Below are positions 43,968 through 52,412 of a DNA stretch of 64,000 nt, in pieces; within the stretch, counting starts at the first letter, position 1; each line of letters starts with the position of its first letter. The stretch comes from an uncultured Nitrospira sp. (GTDB taxonomy: Bacteria; Nitrospirota; Nitrospiria; Nitrospirales; Nitrospiraceae). Location: contig CABVSA010000010.1 of NCBI GenBank assembly GCA_902500805.1, positions 1 to 64,000 on the forward strand, written 5' to 3'. Both the position numbers and the translations under genes were made by a program. The notes beneath the pieces were generated by a model, which saw only the letters and a list, made by a program, of their open reading frames with translations, made no database searches and was not told where the DNA came from.

Positions 43968-44296
43968 TTCTGTTCGGAACATGTAGCGCGGGAACCAGCA
44001 CGCATCTTGCTTTATTCACCGTGTGAATGCCGGCGCGTATCGCTGCAAACGGCATTCCGGTCATCGCTCGATAGCTGAGACGTACCCATCGGCATCTTGC
44101 CATGGCAACTCATCATGCCGCAAAAGAACAGAATCACCTGATTGGGAGCGGCCTATGGCAGGATTTCATTTCTCGTGTTGAGATGAAGTTGATCGTGACC
44201 CTTTCGAGATTTCACCCTCAGGTCGCAGAGACTTGTATCTAATTGGATGCAGTATCTTTTTTGATTCACCTAACCATCGCTCGTTCCTGCGATTGT

Positions 44297-44362
44297 AAGT
44301 TTCAGGTTTCATGTTCAACGTCTCAAGGTAGGTAGACCAGAAAGTGGAAATTTGAAATCTAC
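44297..44362. repeat. GTTTC/GAAAC hairpin repeat, copy d
   Basis: AAGTTTCAGGTTTCATGTTC (44298-44317) and GAAATTTGAAATC (44347-44359) form a weak, decayed version of the family hairpin. Confidence 0.5.
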
Positions 44363-45085
44363 ACGTTGACTAAACCACTTCACACAATCCGCCGGGGGTG
44401 AAGGCTCAACGAGGCCTGGAGCCCCTGAGAGTGTGTCCGTCATGCACTACAGCAAGATCCAACCTCACTGATTCACTTAATCCCGGCACTCGACACCTTC
44501 GCCCTCAGACGAACTCACCCTCTGCACCCGGAGAAACCATCAGAGGAAGAATCGCGCTTCTGACACAATGACTTCGGACCGCAATCTCTCCCCCCAGACA
44601 ACTGCGCCGTTTCTTTTGCCGTTCACCCAATCACTCCACAGCTCACCGCTCAGCATCAGCCTCTGTCAGTACCGCATCGTCTCCTCCTATCCTGCCATGA
44701 CCTGCATCCCTCTAAGGGGCTTCCCTCGCTGGTCAAAAACATTTAGACTGTTGAATTGTGTAAGAGCATGATCAGGACCAATCCCCTCGTTGATCGCATC
44801 TCATCACGTCATCGAGGATGTCACGAGATACTGGCTATTCGTGCAATGACTCTCGCAGTTAACGGCAACATCTCCTGCATCCTTGTCCAACCCACTGCAT
44901 CCTGTTACGGATTGCCTGCTTATCGATAGATCCTCACATGAGCAAGAGATACCTGCGAGGGGTGGTGCATCATGCAGGATTCCCCAGAACGAATTATTCA
45001 AACGAGATGATGTAGTCCGACATGCGGCGACCGGTGTGTAACGACGACATACATAATCGCGGCAGCTTATAAGAAGGAGAAGTAG

Positions 45086-46312
45086 ATGAGGGAAAGATTA
45101 TCTTCTGTCACACAACTGATCATGATACTTGGTTGTACCCTGACTATCGCGGCCACATCCGTACAGGCTCAAGAAGTCATCACCAAAGGCGGCGCGACAG
45201 GGGTGAAGGTCACTCCAGGGAATACACAGAAGCTCGACTTTATCACAGCCAGGGTACGTACCCTTCCCAAAGCTCCCATGAGCGTCTCGGCACAGGCGGA
45301 ACAGGATCTCATTCAAAATCTGGTTAATCAATTCCACTCACCCGCTCAAGCCTCCGCCGATGGCGATATCGGTGAAGCCCCTGGATTCGAAGGTGATGGG
45401 ACCACCGATCCTGTCGAACTTGGCACTCCGCTGCTCGCAGGTGATCCCCAGGAGGGGCTGGATTTCCAATCCCAACAGTTCGGCCAATCCAACTATCCCT
45501 TTACAACCGCACGAGCGGATCTTGCTTCAGGTCTGACGAACGTTCCGACTCCGACGAATACGATGTATCCCTATCGAGCCACCGGCAAACTATTCTTCAA
45601 GATCGGCTCTGACACATTTGTGTGCTCCGGTTCACTGATCAAGCGGGGTCTGGTTGTCACCGCAGCCCACTGTGTCACCGACTATGGAACGAAGAAACTC
45701 TTTACAAACTTTAAATTTGTCCCGGGGTATCGGCAAGGGCAAGCTCCCTACCGCGTATGGTCCGCGTCGCGAGTATGGGTCCCAACCAGATATTTCAACG
45801 GTGCGGCGACTCAATGTGCCCCTACGGCTCCCGGTGTGGTCTGCAAAGATGATGTTGCGGTCATCGAATTAGCTCCCCAAACAAATCCCACCTATCCCGG
45901 CACAAGTACGGGGTGGTATGGCTACAGGTGGAACCAGTGGGGGTTCACCAGTGCGGGCCTTACGCAAGTGACACAACTCGGCTATCCCGTCGCCCTTGAC
46001 GGAGGACTTTTGATGCAAAGAACCGACTCACAGGGATTTGTCGCATCGACCACACTCATGAGCAACACAATCATTGGGTCTTTGATGACAGGCGGGGCAA
46101 GCGGTGGACCATGGCTCAACAATTTTGGCATTCAGCCCGTGGGTACCGGACCAGCAGGCACCTATGCCACTCCAAACATTGTGATAGGAGTGACCAGTTG
46201 GGGCTACACCGATGCTACGATCAAACAGCAGGGAGCCAGTCCGTTCGCGAGCTCGAATATCGTGACATTAGTCAACAACGCCTGCGCCGGCTCCGACCCA
46301 CGTTGTTTGTGA
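45086..46312 (+). CDS. secreted trypsin-like (S1) serine protease
   Basis: A 408-residue protein with a signal peptide (LIMILGCTLTIAATSVQAQ), a pro-like region to about 160 and a chymotrypsin-fold domain. The catalytic triad appears complete: His195 in VTAAHC, Asp256 in CKDDVAVIEL, Ser339 in TGGASGGPW. Cysteine pairs (180/196 and others) fit disulphides in an exported protein. It should be exported by Sec and act in the periplasm or outside. AAGGAGAAG precedes the ATG by three bases. It is divergent from the LEPR-XLL gene, so it could act on secreted or surface proteins, but no direct link is shown. Confidence 0.9.
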   Translation: MRERLSSVTQLIMILGCTLTIAATSVQAQEVITKGGATGVKVTPGNTQKLDFITARVRTLPKAPMSVSAQAEQDLIQNLVNQFHSPAQASADGDIGEAPGFEGDGTTDPVELGTPLLAGDPQEGLDFQSQQFGQSNYPFTTARADLASGLTNVPTPTNTMYPYRATGKLFFKIGSDTFVCSGSLIKRGLVVTAAHCVTDYGTKKLFTNFKFVPGYRQGQAPYRVWSASRVWVPTRYFNGAATQCAPTAPGVVCKDDVAVIELAPQTNPTYPGTSTGWYGYRWNQWGFTSAGLTQVTQLGYPVALDGGLLMQRTDSQGFVASTTLMSNTIIGSLMTGGASGGPWLNNFGIQPVGTGPAGTYATPNIVIGVTSWGYTDATIKQQGASPFASSNIVTLVNNACAGSDPRCL

Positions 46313-46464
46313 GCGACAGATTGCGGACTGATGCAGAGTAGTTGCCAGTCTAGCTGTCTCGTTGCTTTCGACGATAAGCCGTCTAAAGCGCTGGTGGGAT
46401 CCCTCCAGGAAATCAGGAAACCACGTCTTTTTGACAAGGATGACGCCATTGAGGAGTGAAACGA

Positions 46465-46494
46465 CAACGGCCCGCCTTTCCAGGCGGGCCGTTG
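46465..46494. terminator. perfect GC-rich stem-loop
   Basis: CAACGGCCCGCC (46465-46476) and GGCGGGCCGTTG (46483-46494) form a perfect 12-bp stem with a six-base loop. It lies just past the hsp20 remnant (minus strand) and after the protease gene (plus strand). It has the same layout as the stem at 47607-47636 downstream of the intact hsp20. Confidence 0.7.
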
Positions 46495-46520
46495 CTTGAG
46501 AAAACCGCTTGAGAGCAACC

Positions 46521-46700
46521 CTACGCCACCTTCACCCCGATAGCCGTCGGTTTCGATTTCTCCGACTTCGGCAGATGGAGATTCAGCACCCCATTCTTGA
46601 ACTCAGCCTTGACCTTCTCCTCATCGATCACATCGGGCAGCGAAGAGGTCCGGACAAAGCTCCCGTACGAGCGCTCGATTCGATGAACCGCATTCTCTCC
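46521..46700 (-). pseudogene. C-terminal remnant of an hsp20 paralogue
   Basis: The minus-strand translation ending at TAG 46521 reads HRIERSYGSFVRTSSLPDV, then IDEEKVKAEFKNGVLNLHLP and ends AIGVKVA. It matches the last 57 residues of the Hsp20 encoded at 47662-48111 with few changes. Upstream in the same frame a TGA occurs before any start, and the N-terminal half of the alpha-crystallin domain is missing. Similarity stops near 46695. It is therefore a broken duplicate that kept its terminator. Confidence 0.85.
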
Positions 46701-46803
46701 ATTTTCTCATGAGGCCGCGTTCGGAACACCCGCCGGAATGAAGAGCTCCGTTTGACCATCTGCTTTCAATCGTGTACTCTTTCGTCACACACGAGAGGAC
46801 GTT

Positions 46804-47091
46804 ATGAAATTCATTACAGTCAGAGAGTTGCGCGGACGTTCAGGCCAAGTCTGGAACAAGCTCGCCCGCGAGCGAGACATGATCCTGACCTCGAACGGGA
46901 AGCCCATTGCCATTCTCACCGCCGTATCTGAAGAAACGCTGGAAGAGTCACTGGCAGCGGTGCGACGTGCCCGAGCAGTGGCCGCTGTAGAACACCTGCA
47001 GCGCCAGTCAGTTCGGGCCGGTACCGATAAGTTGTCACCCGCAGAAATCGCTACTGAAATCCGGGCATCCCGCAAGGCGCGCCGGCGGTGA
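46804..47091 (+). CDS. Phd/YefM-type antitoxin
   Basis: A 95-residue protein. The N-terminus FITVRELRGRSGQVWNKL and MILTSNGKPIAILTAVSEE are typical of Phd/YefM DNA-binding antitoxins (the second segment is the family's hallmark strand pair). The C-terminal basic tail (RASRKARRR) follows a helix that would bind the toxin. It overlaps the PIN-domain gene by four bases, giving a standard toxin-antitoxin operon. No promoter element is marked, but autorepression would be usual. Confidence 0.88.
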   Translation: MKFITVRELRGRSGQVWNKLARERDMILTSNGKPIAILTAVSEETLEESLAAVRRARAVAAVEHLQRQSVRAGTDKLSPAEIATEIRASRKARRR

Positions 47092-47516
47092 AAGTGGTGG
47101 TGGACACCAATGTCCTGGTGGCTGGGCTTTTATCTCCGTTCGGCCCTCCCGGTGAGATCGTTCGGATGATCGCGTCGGGTGCCCTATGCGTCTGCATCGA
47201 CGCCAGAATCCTGACGGAATATGCAGATGTCCTGACCAGAGCTAAGTTTCACTTTGAGCCCGAACAGGTTCAGACACTGCTCAAACAGATCAGAATGGAT
47301 GGACTCGGCGTGGCAGGCATTCCTCTCGCAAGCCAACTTCCTGATCCCACAGATGAGCCCTTCTTGGAGGCAGCGCTCGCCGGTGACGCCGTCTGTGTGA
47401 TCACAGGAAACTCAAAACACTTCCCTCTAACGAAACGGCAGGGGATGACCGTGGTCTCACCGGCCGAATTCCTCGACCTCTACCGGAACCAATCTCGACG
47501 ACGGAAGCGACCATAA
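47088..47516 (+). CDS. PIN-domain toxin
   Basis: A 142-residue PIN-domain protein of the putative toxin-antitoxin nuclease group. It begins VKVVVDTNVLVAGLL with the first catalytic Asp, has a middle acidic residue in DARILTEYADVL, and ends with DPTDEPFLEAALAGDAVCVITGNSKHF containing further acidic catalytic positions. PIN toxins cleave RNA with Mg2+. It starts at GTG 47088 and overlaps its antitoxin gene. The pair lies between the hsp20 remnant and the intact hsp20. Confidence 0.88.
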   Translation: MKVVVDTNVLVAGLLSPFGPPGEIVRMIASGALCVCIDARILTEYADVLTRAKFHFEPEQVQTLLKQIRMDGLGVAGIPLASQLPDPTDEPFLEAALAGDAVCVITGNSKHFPLTKRQGMTVVSPAEFLDLYRNQSRRRKRP

Positions 47517-47606
47517 CAGAACACGCCACCCGCCGTCACAGTGACGGAACCGGTCAGTCACCCTCCCTAGCCGCCATGGTCGGAACCGTATAGTTCGACA
47601 AGAACA

Positions 47607-47636
47607 CAATAGCCCGCCTGGGGAGGCGGGCTATTG
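47607..47636 (-). terminator. intrinsic-type terminator of hsp20
   Basis: CAATAGCCCGCC (47607-47618) pairs perfectly with GGCGGGCTATTG (47625-47636) around a six-base loop; on the minus strand it is followed by TGTTCTTG. It lies 26 bases beyond the hsp20 stop. It may also stop transcription from the toxin gene. Confidence 0.75.
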
Positions 47637-47661
47637 CTCTCAGAGATCAATTGGACCCGAC

Positions 47662-48111
47662 TTACGCCACCTTCACGTCGATGGCCTTCGGTTTCGCTTT
47701 CTCCGACTTCGGGAGATGGAGATTCAACACCCCATCCTTGAACTCGGCCTTGACCTTCTCCTCATCGATCACATCGGGCAGCGAGAAGGTCCGGACGAAG
47801 CTCCCGTACGAGCGTTCGATCCGATGGTACTTTTTCCCCTTCTCTTCCTTCTCGTATTTCCGTTCACCCTGGATCGTGAGCACGCCGTCCTCCAGCGTCA
47901 CCTTCACGTCCTCTTTCTTCACATCAGGGATTTCGGCTTTGATCTGATACTCCCCTTCTGTCTCACTGATATCGACCGACGGCGTCCAATCCGCCACGAC
48001 CATGGTTTCCTTACCAGTGGTACGCGGCGTGGCCGGACGGGCAAACATGCGATTCAACCGATCTGACACTTCTTCCAATTCTCGAAACGGATCCCATCGT
48101 ACGAGCGTCAT
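47662..48111 (-). CDS. small heat shock protein Hsp20
   Basis: A 149-residue alpha-crystallin-domain chaperone. The N-terminal LVRWDPFRELEEVSDRLNRMF is typical of bacterial class A small heat shock proteins, then the core DISETEGEYQIKAEIPDVKKEDVKVTLEDGVLTIQGERK and the C-terminal GVLNLHLPKSE. It binds unfolding proteins without ATP in the cytoplasm. AAGGAGG lies six bases before the ATG. A partial copy of its 3' end lies 1.1 kb away at 46521. No sigma32 or CIRCE element was identified with confidence in the 124-base upstream gap. Confidence 0.95.
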   Translation of the reverse strand: MTLVRWDPFRELEEVSDRLNRMFARPATPRTTGKETMVVADWTPSVDISETEGEYQIKAEIPDVKKEDVKVTLEDGVLTIQGERKYEKEEKGKKYHRIERSYGSFVRTFSLPDVIDEEKVKAEFKDGVLNLHLPKSEKAKPKAIDVKVA

Positions 48112-48235
48112 AGCACCCTCCTTGATTAGACTGCTTGTTGTTTGCGCTAGCGCTGCGCCGATTCACCTGCTTGGTCAAGAGATAAATCGATCCAGGGAGA
48201 AGTCAAGAGCCGGAAGAGCCTTGAGAATACAGGGA

Positions 48236-49369
48236 TTACCGCTGACTCAACGGAATATAGGGCCGGTTATGCTCTCCTGCATAGATTTGGTCTGGCCTGA
48301 ATAGTTTGTTTTCTCGCAACTGCTCTAACCAGTGGGCCAGCCAGCCCGACACCCGTGCCATGGCAAAAAGCGGCGTAAAGAGATCGACATCGATTCCCAT
48401 CTTGTCGTAGACGATGCCGGAGTAGAAATCGACGTTTGGATAGATGCCCTTCTTATTCAGTAATTCGCCCGCCGTCTGCTCGACCTCCAGGGCTACTTCG
48501 TACAGTGGAGAGGTGCCACATTCTTGAAACAACCGCCTACAGAGCTCCTGTAGGACCGTAGCCCGCGGATCTTTGACTTTATAGACGCGGTGGCCAAACC
48601 CCATCAACTTCTTCTTATTCTGCAGCGCTCGCTCGACATATGTCCGTGCATTCTCAATCGTGCCGATCTCCTTCAGCATCATCACCACTTCTTCGTTCGC
48701 TCCTCCGTGCAGAGGCCCCTTCAGGGCACCGATCGACGAAGCCACGACGGTATAGGGATCGGCAAGCGTGGACGCCGTGACCAGCCCTGTAAAGGTGGAG
48801 GCATTCATGGTGTGCTCAGCATGAAGAATCAGACAGTCATCGAAGATTTGCCCCCACAATGGCGCCGTGACTGACTCCGTCAGCATATACAAAAAGTTTT
48901 CACTGAACCCGAGATCATCCCGTGGCGGAATGGGATCGTCACCATGACGCAGACGCGCCCAGGCCGCCACGATCGTCGGCAGCTTCGCCACAAGTCGGAC
49001 CGCGCTCCAATAGTTGTTCTCGACGTCCTTGACGTTGCGACCAGGATAAAACATCCCGAGTGCCGCCACGGCTGCCTGCAGCGCATCCATGGGATGCCCT
49101 GTTTCGGGGAGACACTTCAGTAGATCGATGATGCGAAACTTGATGCGCCGATGATGGATAACATCGTCCGTCCATTGTTGAAATTCGCTCTTCGAAGGCA
49201 GATGGCCGAACAGGAGGAGATAGGCTGTTTCCAGGTACGATGAGTTCGAGCAGAGTGTTTCCACTCGAATCCCACGATATTCAAGAATCCCACGCTGACC
49301 GTCGACATCGCTGATTGATGAGGTGGCGGCCGGCACTCCGGCAAGACCTGGCATAAAATCATGTGGCAT
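48236..49369 (-). CDS. citrate synthase family protein
   Basis: A 377-residue citrate/2-methylcitrate synthase. Catalytic segments HAEHTMNASTFTG, GPLHGGANEEVV and GFGHRVYKVKDPRA are intact, as is VDFYSGIVYDKMGI. It condenses acetyl-CoA (or propionyl-CoA) with oxaloacetate; the short, dimeric-type length fits Gram-positive/archaeal-like enzymes. In an organism running the reductive TCA cycle its direction and use are open, for example reversible cleavage or assimilatory citrate synthesis. GGGAGG lies four bases upstream of the ATG. It stands alone on its strand after the hsp20 gene. Confidence 0.92.
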   Translation of the reverse strand: MPHDFMPGLAGVPAATSSISDVDGQRGILEYRGIRVETLCSNSSYLETAYLLLFGHLPSKSEFQQWTDDVIHHRRIKFRIIDLLKCLPETGHPMDALQAAVAALGMFYPGRNVKDVENNYWSAVRLVAKLPTIVAAWARLRHGDDPIPPRDDLGFSENFLYMLTESVTAPLWGQIFDDCLILHAEHTMNASTFTGLVTASTLADPYTVVASSIGALKGPLHGGANEEVVMMLKEIGTIENARTYVERALQNKKKLMGFGHRVYKVKDPRATVLQELCRRLFQECGTSPLYEVALEVEQTAGELLNKKGIYPNVDFYSGIVYDKMGIDVDLFTPLFAMARVSGWLAHWLEQLRENKLFRPDQIYAGEHNRPYIPLSQR

Positions 49370-49549
49370 AGGGCCTCCCTCAGACGTAACAAGAATAGAT
49401 GAATGCGACCGGTCTTCTTAACATCATACCGAAATCACCGCGATGCGTCATTCTTGCAATGGACCATGCTGCTTGGCATACTTCACATGTAGATAGACCC
49501 TCACCAACGTGGACAGCCGGCAAGATATGGGAAGGGAATTCGGACACCG

Positions 49550-49942
49550 ATGAACCGAGTGACCATCCTCATGGCAAGCCCTCTTCTCCTGGCCGCAAGC
49601 CTTGTGCCAACATTGCCCGCCTTGGCGGAAGAAGGTGTCCTTGCCTTCGCCGTCGTGAGCGAGGTTCCAAGGGACAGGACCCGGGTTCCGGCTAAAGTGG
49701 CCATCGAGGGATCGGTCACCGATATGACGCTCCTGGCCTCCGATCAGATCCTGTCGAATTTGGCCTGGAAGCAATTAGAATTCTGTCATGCCTTGAAGCT
49801 GGAAGGATACAAAACCCCTGAGGGGTTTCGCGTCCACACCGTGCGCGCCATTGATGGCGCCATGTTACCGATGGTTCTGCAGGGGGTTGAGGGAGATTGT
49901 CTATTGAAAAAGGCCTTGGATGTTGCTCCCTTTGTCGACTAA
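49550..49942 (+). CDS. exported hypothetical protein
   Basis: A 130-residue protein with a signal peptide (RVTILMASPLLLAASLVPTLPALA, cleavage after ALA). The mature part has no recognised domain; two cysteines (about 79 and 118) could form a disulphide in the periplasm. VPAKVAIEGSVTDMTLLASDQ and HALKLEGYKTPEGFRVHTV look like beta-rich segments. It is followed within eight bases of its stop by the left half of the inverted-repeat element. No role is proposed. Confidence 0.65.
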   Translation: MNRVTILMASPLLLAASLVPTLPALAEEGVLAFAVVSEVPRDRTRVPAKVAIEGSVTDMTLLASDQILSNLAWKQLEFCHALKLEGYKTPEGFRVHTVRAIDGAMLPMVLQGVEGDCLLKKALDVAPFVD

Positions 49943-49950
49943 CATCCCAC

Positions 49951-49994
49951 AGGATGTTGAAAAAGTCCTCCAGCGTCGTTCTCGCATCGCTTTC
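49951..49994 (+). repeat. terminal-inverted-repeat element, truncated copy 2
   Basis: AGGATGTTGAAAAAGTCCTC followed by CAGCGTCGTTCTCGCATCGC matches the left half of the element at 51051. The right half is missing and is replaced by a GTTTC-type hairpin beginning near 50023. Confidence 0.7.
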
Positions 49995-50022
49995 TGAAGG
50001 TGTGAAGCGGTTGAGGCAAACG

Positions 50023-50128
50023 GGTTCAAGTTCCAGATGCGGAGTTCAGAGTTTCATGTTTCAGGTTTCAAATTTTCCGACAACATGAAACTCGAAACCT
50101 GAAACTCGGGTCATGAAACCCGAAACTC
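50023..50128. repeat. GTTTC/GAAAC hairpin repeat, copy e
   Basis: The left arm TTTCATGTTTCAGGTTTCAA (50051-50070) and right arm AACATGAAACTCGAAACCTG (50082-50101) are near reverse complements, followed by a second set, ATGAAACCCGAAACTC. It is fused to the truncated element upstream and has no gene. Confidence 0.75.
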
Positions 50129-50182
50129 AGGATCGAAGGAACACACGACGAGATACGAGCCGGCGGCCGGAGACAATGCCGA

Positions 50183-50551
50183 TCAGGCTGCACAGTCGGG
50201 GCACTGCGTAGGTTCAGGATCGGATTCGCATTCTTCAGGCGTGAGAGGAAAGAGTATGTCACAGGACCGGCAAGGACGAATCTCAAAGTAGGGAACGCCC
50301 TGGTCATCGATTTCGGTCGGAAGGAGAAGTTCACTCGGATCATATCCTACCAGCGCCTCATCACTGAACTTCACGACAGCGAGGCGGTCGTTGAAGGCTT
50401 CAAAGGCAGCTTCCTGACCTTTGCGAGTCAACACATGTCCCTGGACAAACACCGGCTGCCCCCTGCGTTTGATGCGAAGGTCTTTGAGGGTTCGTTGAGA
50501 GGACATCGCACAGGCAAATTGGCCGGCAGAACTGGTTCCAACCCAGGGCAT
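50183..50551 (-). CDS. small protein with C-terminal zinc-ribbon-like cysteines
   Basis: A 122-residue protein starting at ATG 50551, with AGAGGG seven bases upstream. A frame further upstream is open to 50830 but would overlap the divergent gene. The N-terminal two-thirds are mixed alpha/beta; the C-terminal end carries CRSCDILFPLTPEECES and TQCPDC, two CxxC knuckles that would bind one Zn2+. No family is recognised. It faces away from the ArsC/Spx-like gene across a repeat-containing gap. Confidence 0.65.
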   Translation of the reverse strand: MPWVGTSSAGQFACAMSSQRTLKDLRIKRRGQPVFVQGHVLTRKGQEAAFEAFNDRLAVVKFSDEALVGYDPSELLLPTEIDDQGVPYFEIRPCRSCDILFPLTPEECESDPEPTQCPDCAA

Positions 50552-50562
50552 AGCAGAACCCT

Positions 50563-50632
50563 CTTTCAAGTTTGACGTGTGAGATTTTAAGTTATTCGGA
50601 AACCCAACACCCGAAACCTCACACTTGAAACC
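50563..50632. repeat. GTTTC/GAAAC hairpin repeat, copy f
   Basis: CTTTCAAGTTTGACGTGTGA (50562-50581) and CCTCACACTTGAAACCCGA (50617-50635) form the arms. It lies in the divergent gap between the zinc-ribbon gene and the ArsC/Spx-like gene. Confidence 0.6.
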
Positions 50633-50701
50633 CGACTGGTTGGGATCTACCATGGACTCAAAAACAACGTCAAGGCGGACACGTTTAACCAAGGAGGTAT
50701 T

Positions 50702-51052
50702 ATGGCGGATATCACGATCTATCACAAACCAACGTGCACAACCTGCCGACAGGCAGTGCAACGGCTGAAGGACAGCGGCACGCCCTTCACCGCCATCAAT
50801 TACTACGAACAATCGTTCACAAAATCTCAACTCAAGAAGCTGCTCAAGAAAGCCGGACTTTCTCCTCGAGATGTGCTTCGGACCAAGGAAGAGATCTATC
50901 AGGAGCTGGGACTCTCGAAAAAACAGCTGTCCGACGATGAATTACTTGATCTGATGGTCCAATATCCGGATTTGATTCAACGACCGATCGTCGAAAAAGG
51001 AGACCAGGCGATTCTGGCACGGCCGGCAGAATCGATCGAGAAACTCTTGTAG
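50702..51052 (+). CDS. ArsC/Spx-family thioredoxin-fold protein
   Basis: A 116-residue ArsC/Spx/MgsR-like protein. The N-terminal ITIYHKPTCTTCRQAV has the CxxC redox motif; the arsenate reductases of this family normally need the single Cys plus specific Arg residues, and Spx a CxxC. The C-terminal PIVEKGDQAILARPAE matches the family. It may reduce arsenate or serve as a redox-sensing regulator; sequence alone does not decide. AAGGAGG precedes the ATG. The stop codon TAG is shared with the first bases of the inverted-repeat element. Confidence 0.85.
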   Translation: MADITIYHKPTCTTCRQAVQRLKDSGTPFTAINYYEQSFTKSQLKKLLKKAGLSPRDVLRTKEEIYQELGLSKKQLSDDELLDLMVQYPDLIQRPIVEKGDQAILARPAESIEKLL

Positions 51053-51172
51053 GATGTTGAAAAAGTCCTCCAGCTTCGTTCTCGCATCGCTCAGAGGCTC
51101 AACATACAAAACAAAGTATGCCTCGCCTCTTCACTCGCTGCGGCCTTGCTGGAAGGCCTTTTTGAACATCCT
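51051..51172 (+). repeat. terminal-inverted-repeat element, full-length copy 3
   Basis: AGGATGTTGAAAAAGTCCTC at the left end is an imperfect inverted repeat of GGCCTTTTTGAACATCCT at the right. Its AG supplies the last two bases of the ArsC/Spx-like stop codon. The inner parts TCGTTCTCGCATCGCTCAGA and GCCTCGCCTCTTC match copy 1. The structure can also fold as a long hairpin. Confidence 0.8.
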
Positions 51173-51196
51173 GCGGCCACTCCGATGAAGTCTTAG

Positions 51197-52399
51197 TCAC
51201 TCGGTGGTCGGCTCAAAAGGCGACCACCGAATCGCGCGTGTGGTTGGGTCAACGGTAAAGGCCAGCTTCCCATCTAAGGCCCCGAGCAAAAGATCTCCGA
51301 CCAAGACTCGTCGCCACCCCTTGAGGAGCGGCAATTCCAACGTCGATCGGTTGACTTTGGCATCGACCAACTCTTGAAGGTCCGACGTCGTAGCCAAGAG
51401 CGTCGGTGCGATCTCTTCCTGCAACGCTCGCGCCTTCACGATCGCCTGCAGGAGCTCCACCAATCCATTGAATTCAGGCTCGGGCTTGCGCTCTTTATTG
51501 AGCACCGGCCAGGCCGTCGATGGAAGCGCGAGTGCAGCCTGAATCGTCGCGAAAATCGATTCTCCATTACGGTCAATCTCCGAACCGTGGAGCCCTCTGA
51601 CCTTGTGCAACTCATCCTGGTGCCGTGGCGGATGCCGCGCCAATTGGAGCAGGACTTCATCCCGGATGACTCGGCTTCGAGGCACATTGCGCCGCTTCGC
51701 TTCGCCTTCACGCCAAGCCGCGAGTTCCCGAAGAACAGCGGCTGCTCTCGGCTTCAGCTGATCCCATCCCCGTATCCGTTGATAGCGTTCCTGCGGTTCC
51801 CGCCGGGACTCGCCGACTGCCCCTTCCAGACGCGCGAACTCTTCATGGACCCACGGCAACCGGCCGAGTTTGGATAACTTGGCCTGCAGATGATCATGAA
51901 TCGCCAACAGAAACGTCACGTCTTCCAATGCATAGGCCAGTTGATCGTGAGACAGCGGGCGCGCACTCCAATTGGTGAACGTATGGGCCTTATCCAATCG
52001 TCTCCCATGCACCCGCTGAACAAGATTGGCATAGGCGACCTGCGGGCCAAAGCCCACCATGGCTGCGGCGATCTGGGTATCGAAGAACGGTTTCGGTATC
52101 TGGCCGGCATGGACCGCAAAGAGATCTAGGTCTTGTCGCCCAGCATGCACAACCTTCTGAACCCGCTCATCACAGACAACTTCCCAAAATTCATCAAGCC
52201 CCCCCTCCGACAAGACCGCTGGAAAATCGATAATAGCCGCCGTCTGTTCGGTCGCGACTTGGATAAGCTCCAGCTTGGGAACAAAACTGTCTTCCCCGAC
52301 AAATTCTGTGTCCAACGCCAAGCGGGGACTGTCACGGAGTTGCCGGCACAACTCGCCGAGCTCACTGGCACTCGTAATATACTGTGGTGGAGTGGACAT
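51197..52399 (-). CDS. rnd: ribonuclease D
   Basis: A 400-residue RNase D, a 3'-5' exoribonuclease of the DEDD family that trims tRNA and other RNAs. Exo I is LALDTEFVGED (about 28), Exo II lies in VVHAGRQDLDLF and Exo III in YALEDVTFLL (DEDDy type). An HRDC domain follows in the C-terminal half (ELAAWREGEAKRRNVPRSRVI). Length and layout are normal. It is followed 13 bases upstream on its strand by a J-domain gene, possibly an operon. Confidence 0.93.
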   Translation of the reverse strand: MSTPPQYITSASELGELCRQLRDSPRLALDTEFVGEDSFVPKLELIQVATEQTAAIIDFPAVLSEGGLDEFWEVVCDERVQKVVHAGRQDLDLFAVHAGQIPKPFFDTQIAAAMVGFGPQVAYANLVQRVHGRRLDKAHTFTNWSARPLSHDQLAYALEDVTFLLAIHDHLQAKLSKLGRLPWVHEEFARLEGAVGESRREPQERYQRIRGWDQLKPRAAAVLRELAAWREGEAKRRNVPRSRVIRDEVLLQLARHPPRHQDELHKVRGLHGSEIDRNGESIFATIQAALALPSTAWPVLNKERKPEPEFNGLVELLQAIVKARALQEEIAPTLLATTSDLQELVDAKVNRSTLELPLLKGWRRVLVGDLLLGALDGKLAFTVDPTTRAIRWSPFEPTTE

Positions 52400-52412
52400 T
52401 ATCCCTGATACA

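Larger units (their letters stand above)
43744..45085. other. 1.3-kb gene-free region between LEPR-XLL and protease genes
   Basis: No convincing gene on either strand: short frames are present but lack ribosome binding sites and family resemblance. It contains the palindrome at 43954, the hairpin at 44297 and presumably divergent promoters for the LEPR-XLL and protease genes. Unusually long for this gene-dense window. Confidence 0.5.

Noticed and set aside
43731-43982. An 83-codon minus-strand frame overlapping the LEPR-XLL start
   Set aside because: It overlaps the well-supported ribosome binding site and start of the LEPR-XLL gene and shows no domain.
44401-45085. Short frames in the gene-free region, for example 44568-44771
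   Set aside because: No ribosome binding site, no family motif, and composition looks non-coding.
49951-51172. A transposon bounded by the two element copies at 49951 and 51051
   Set aside because: Both copies are in the same orientation, the first is truncated, and the genes between (zinc-ribbon and ArsC/Spx-like) include no transposase.
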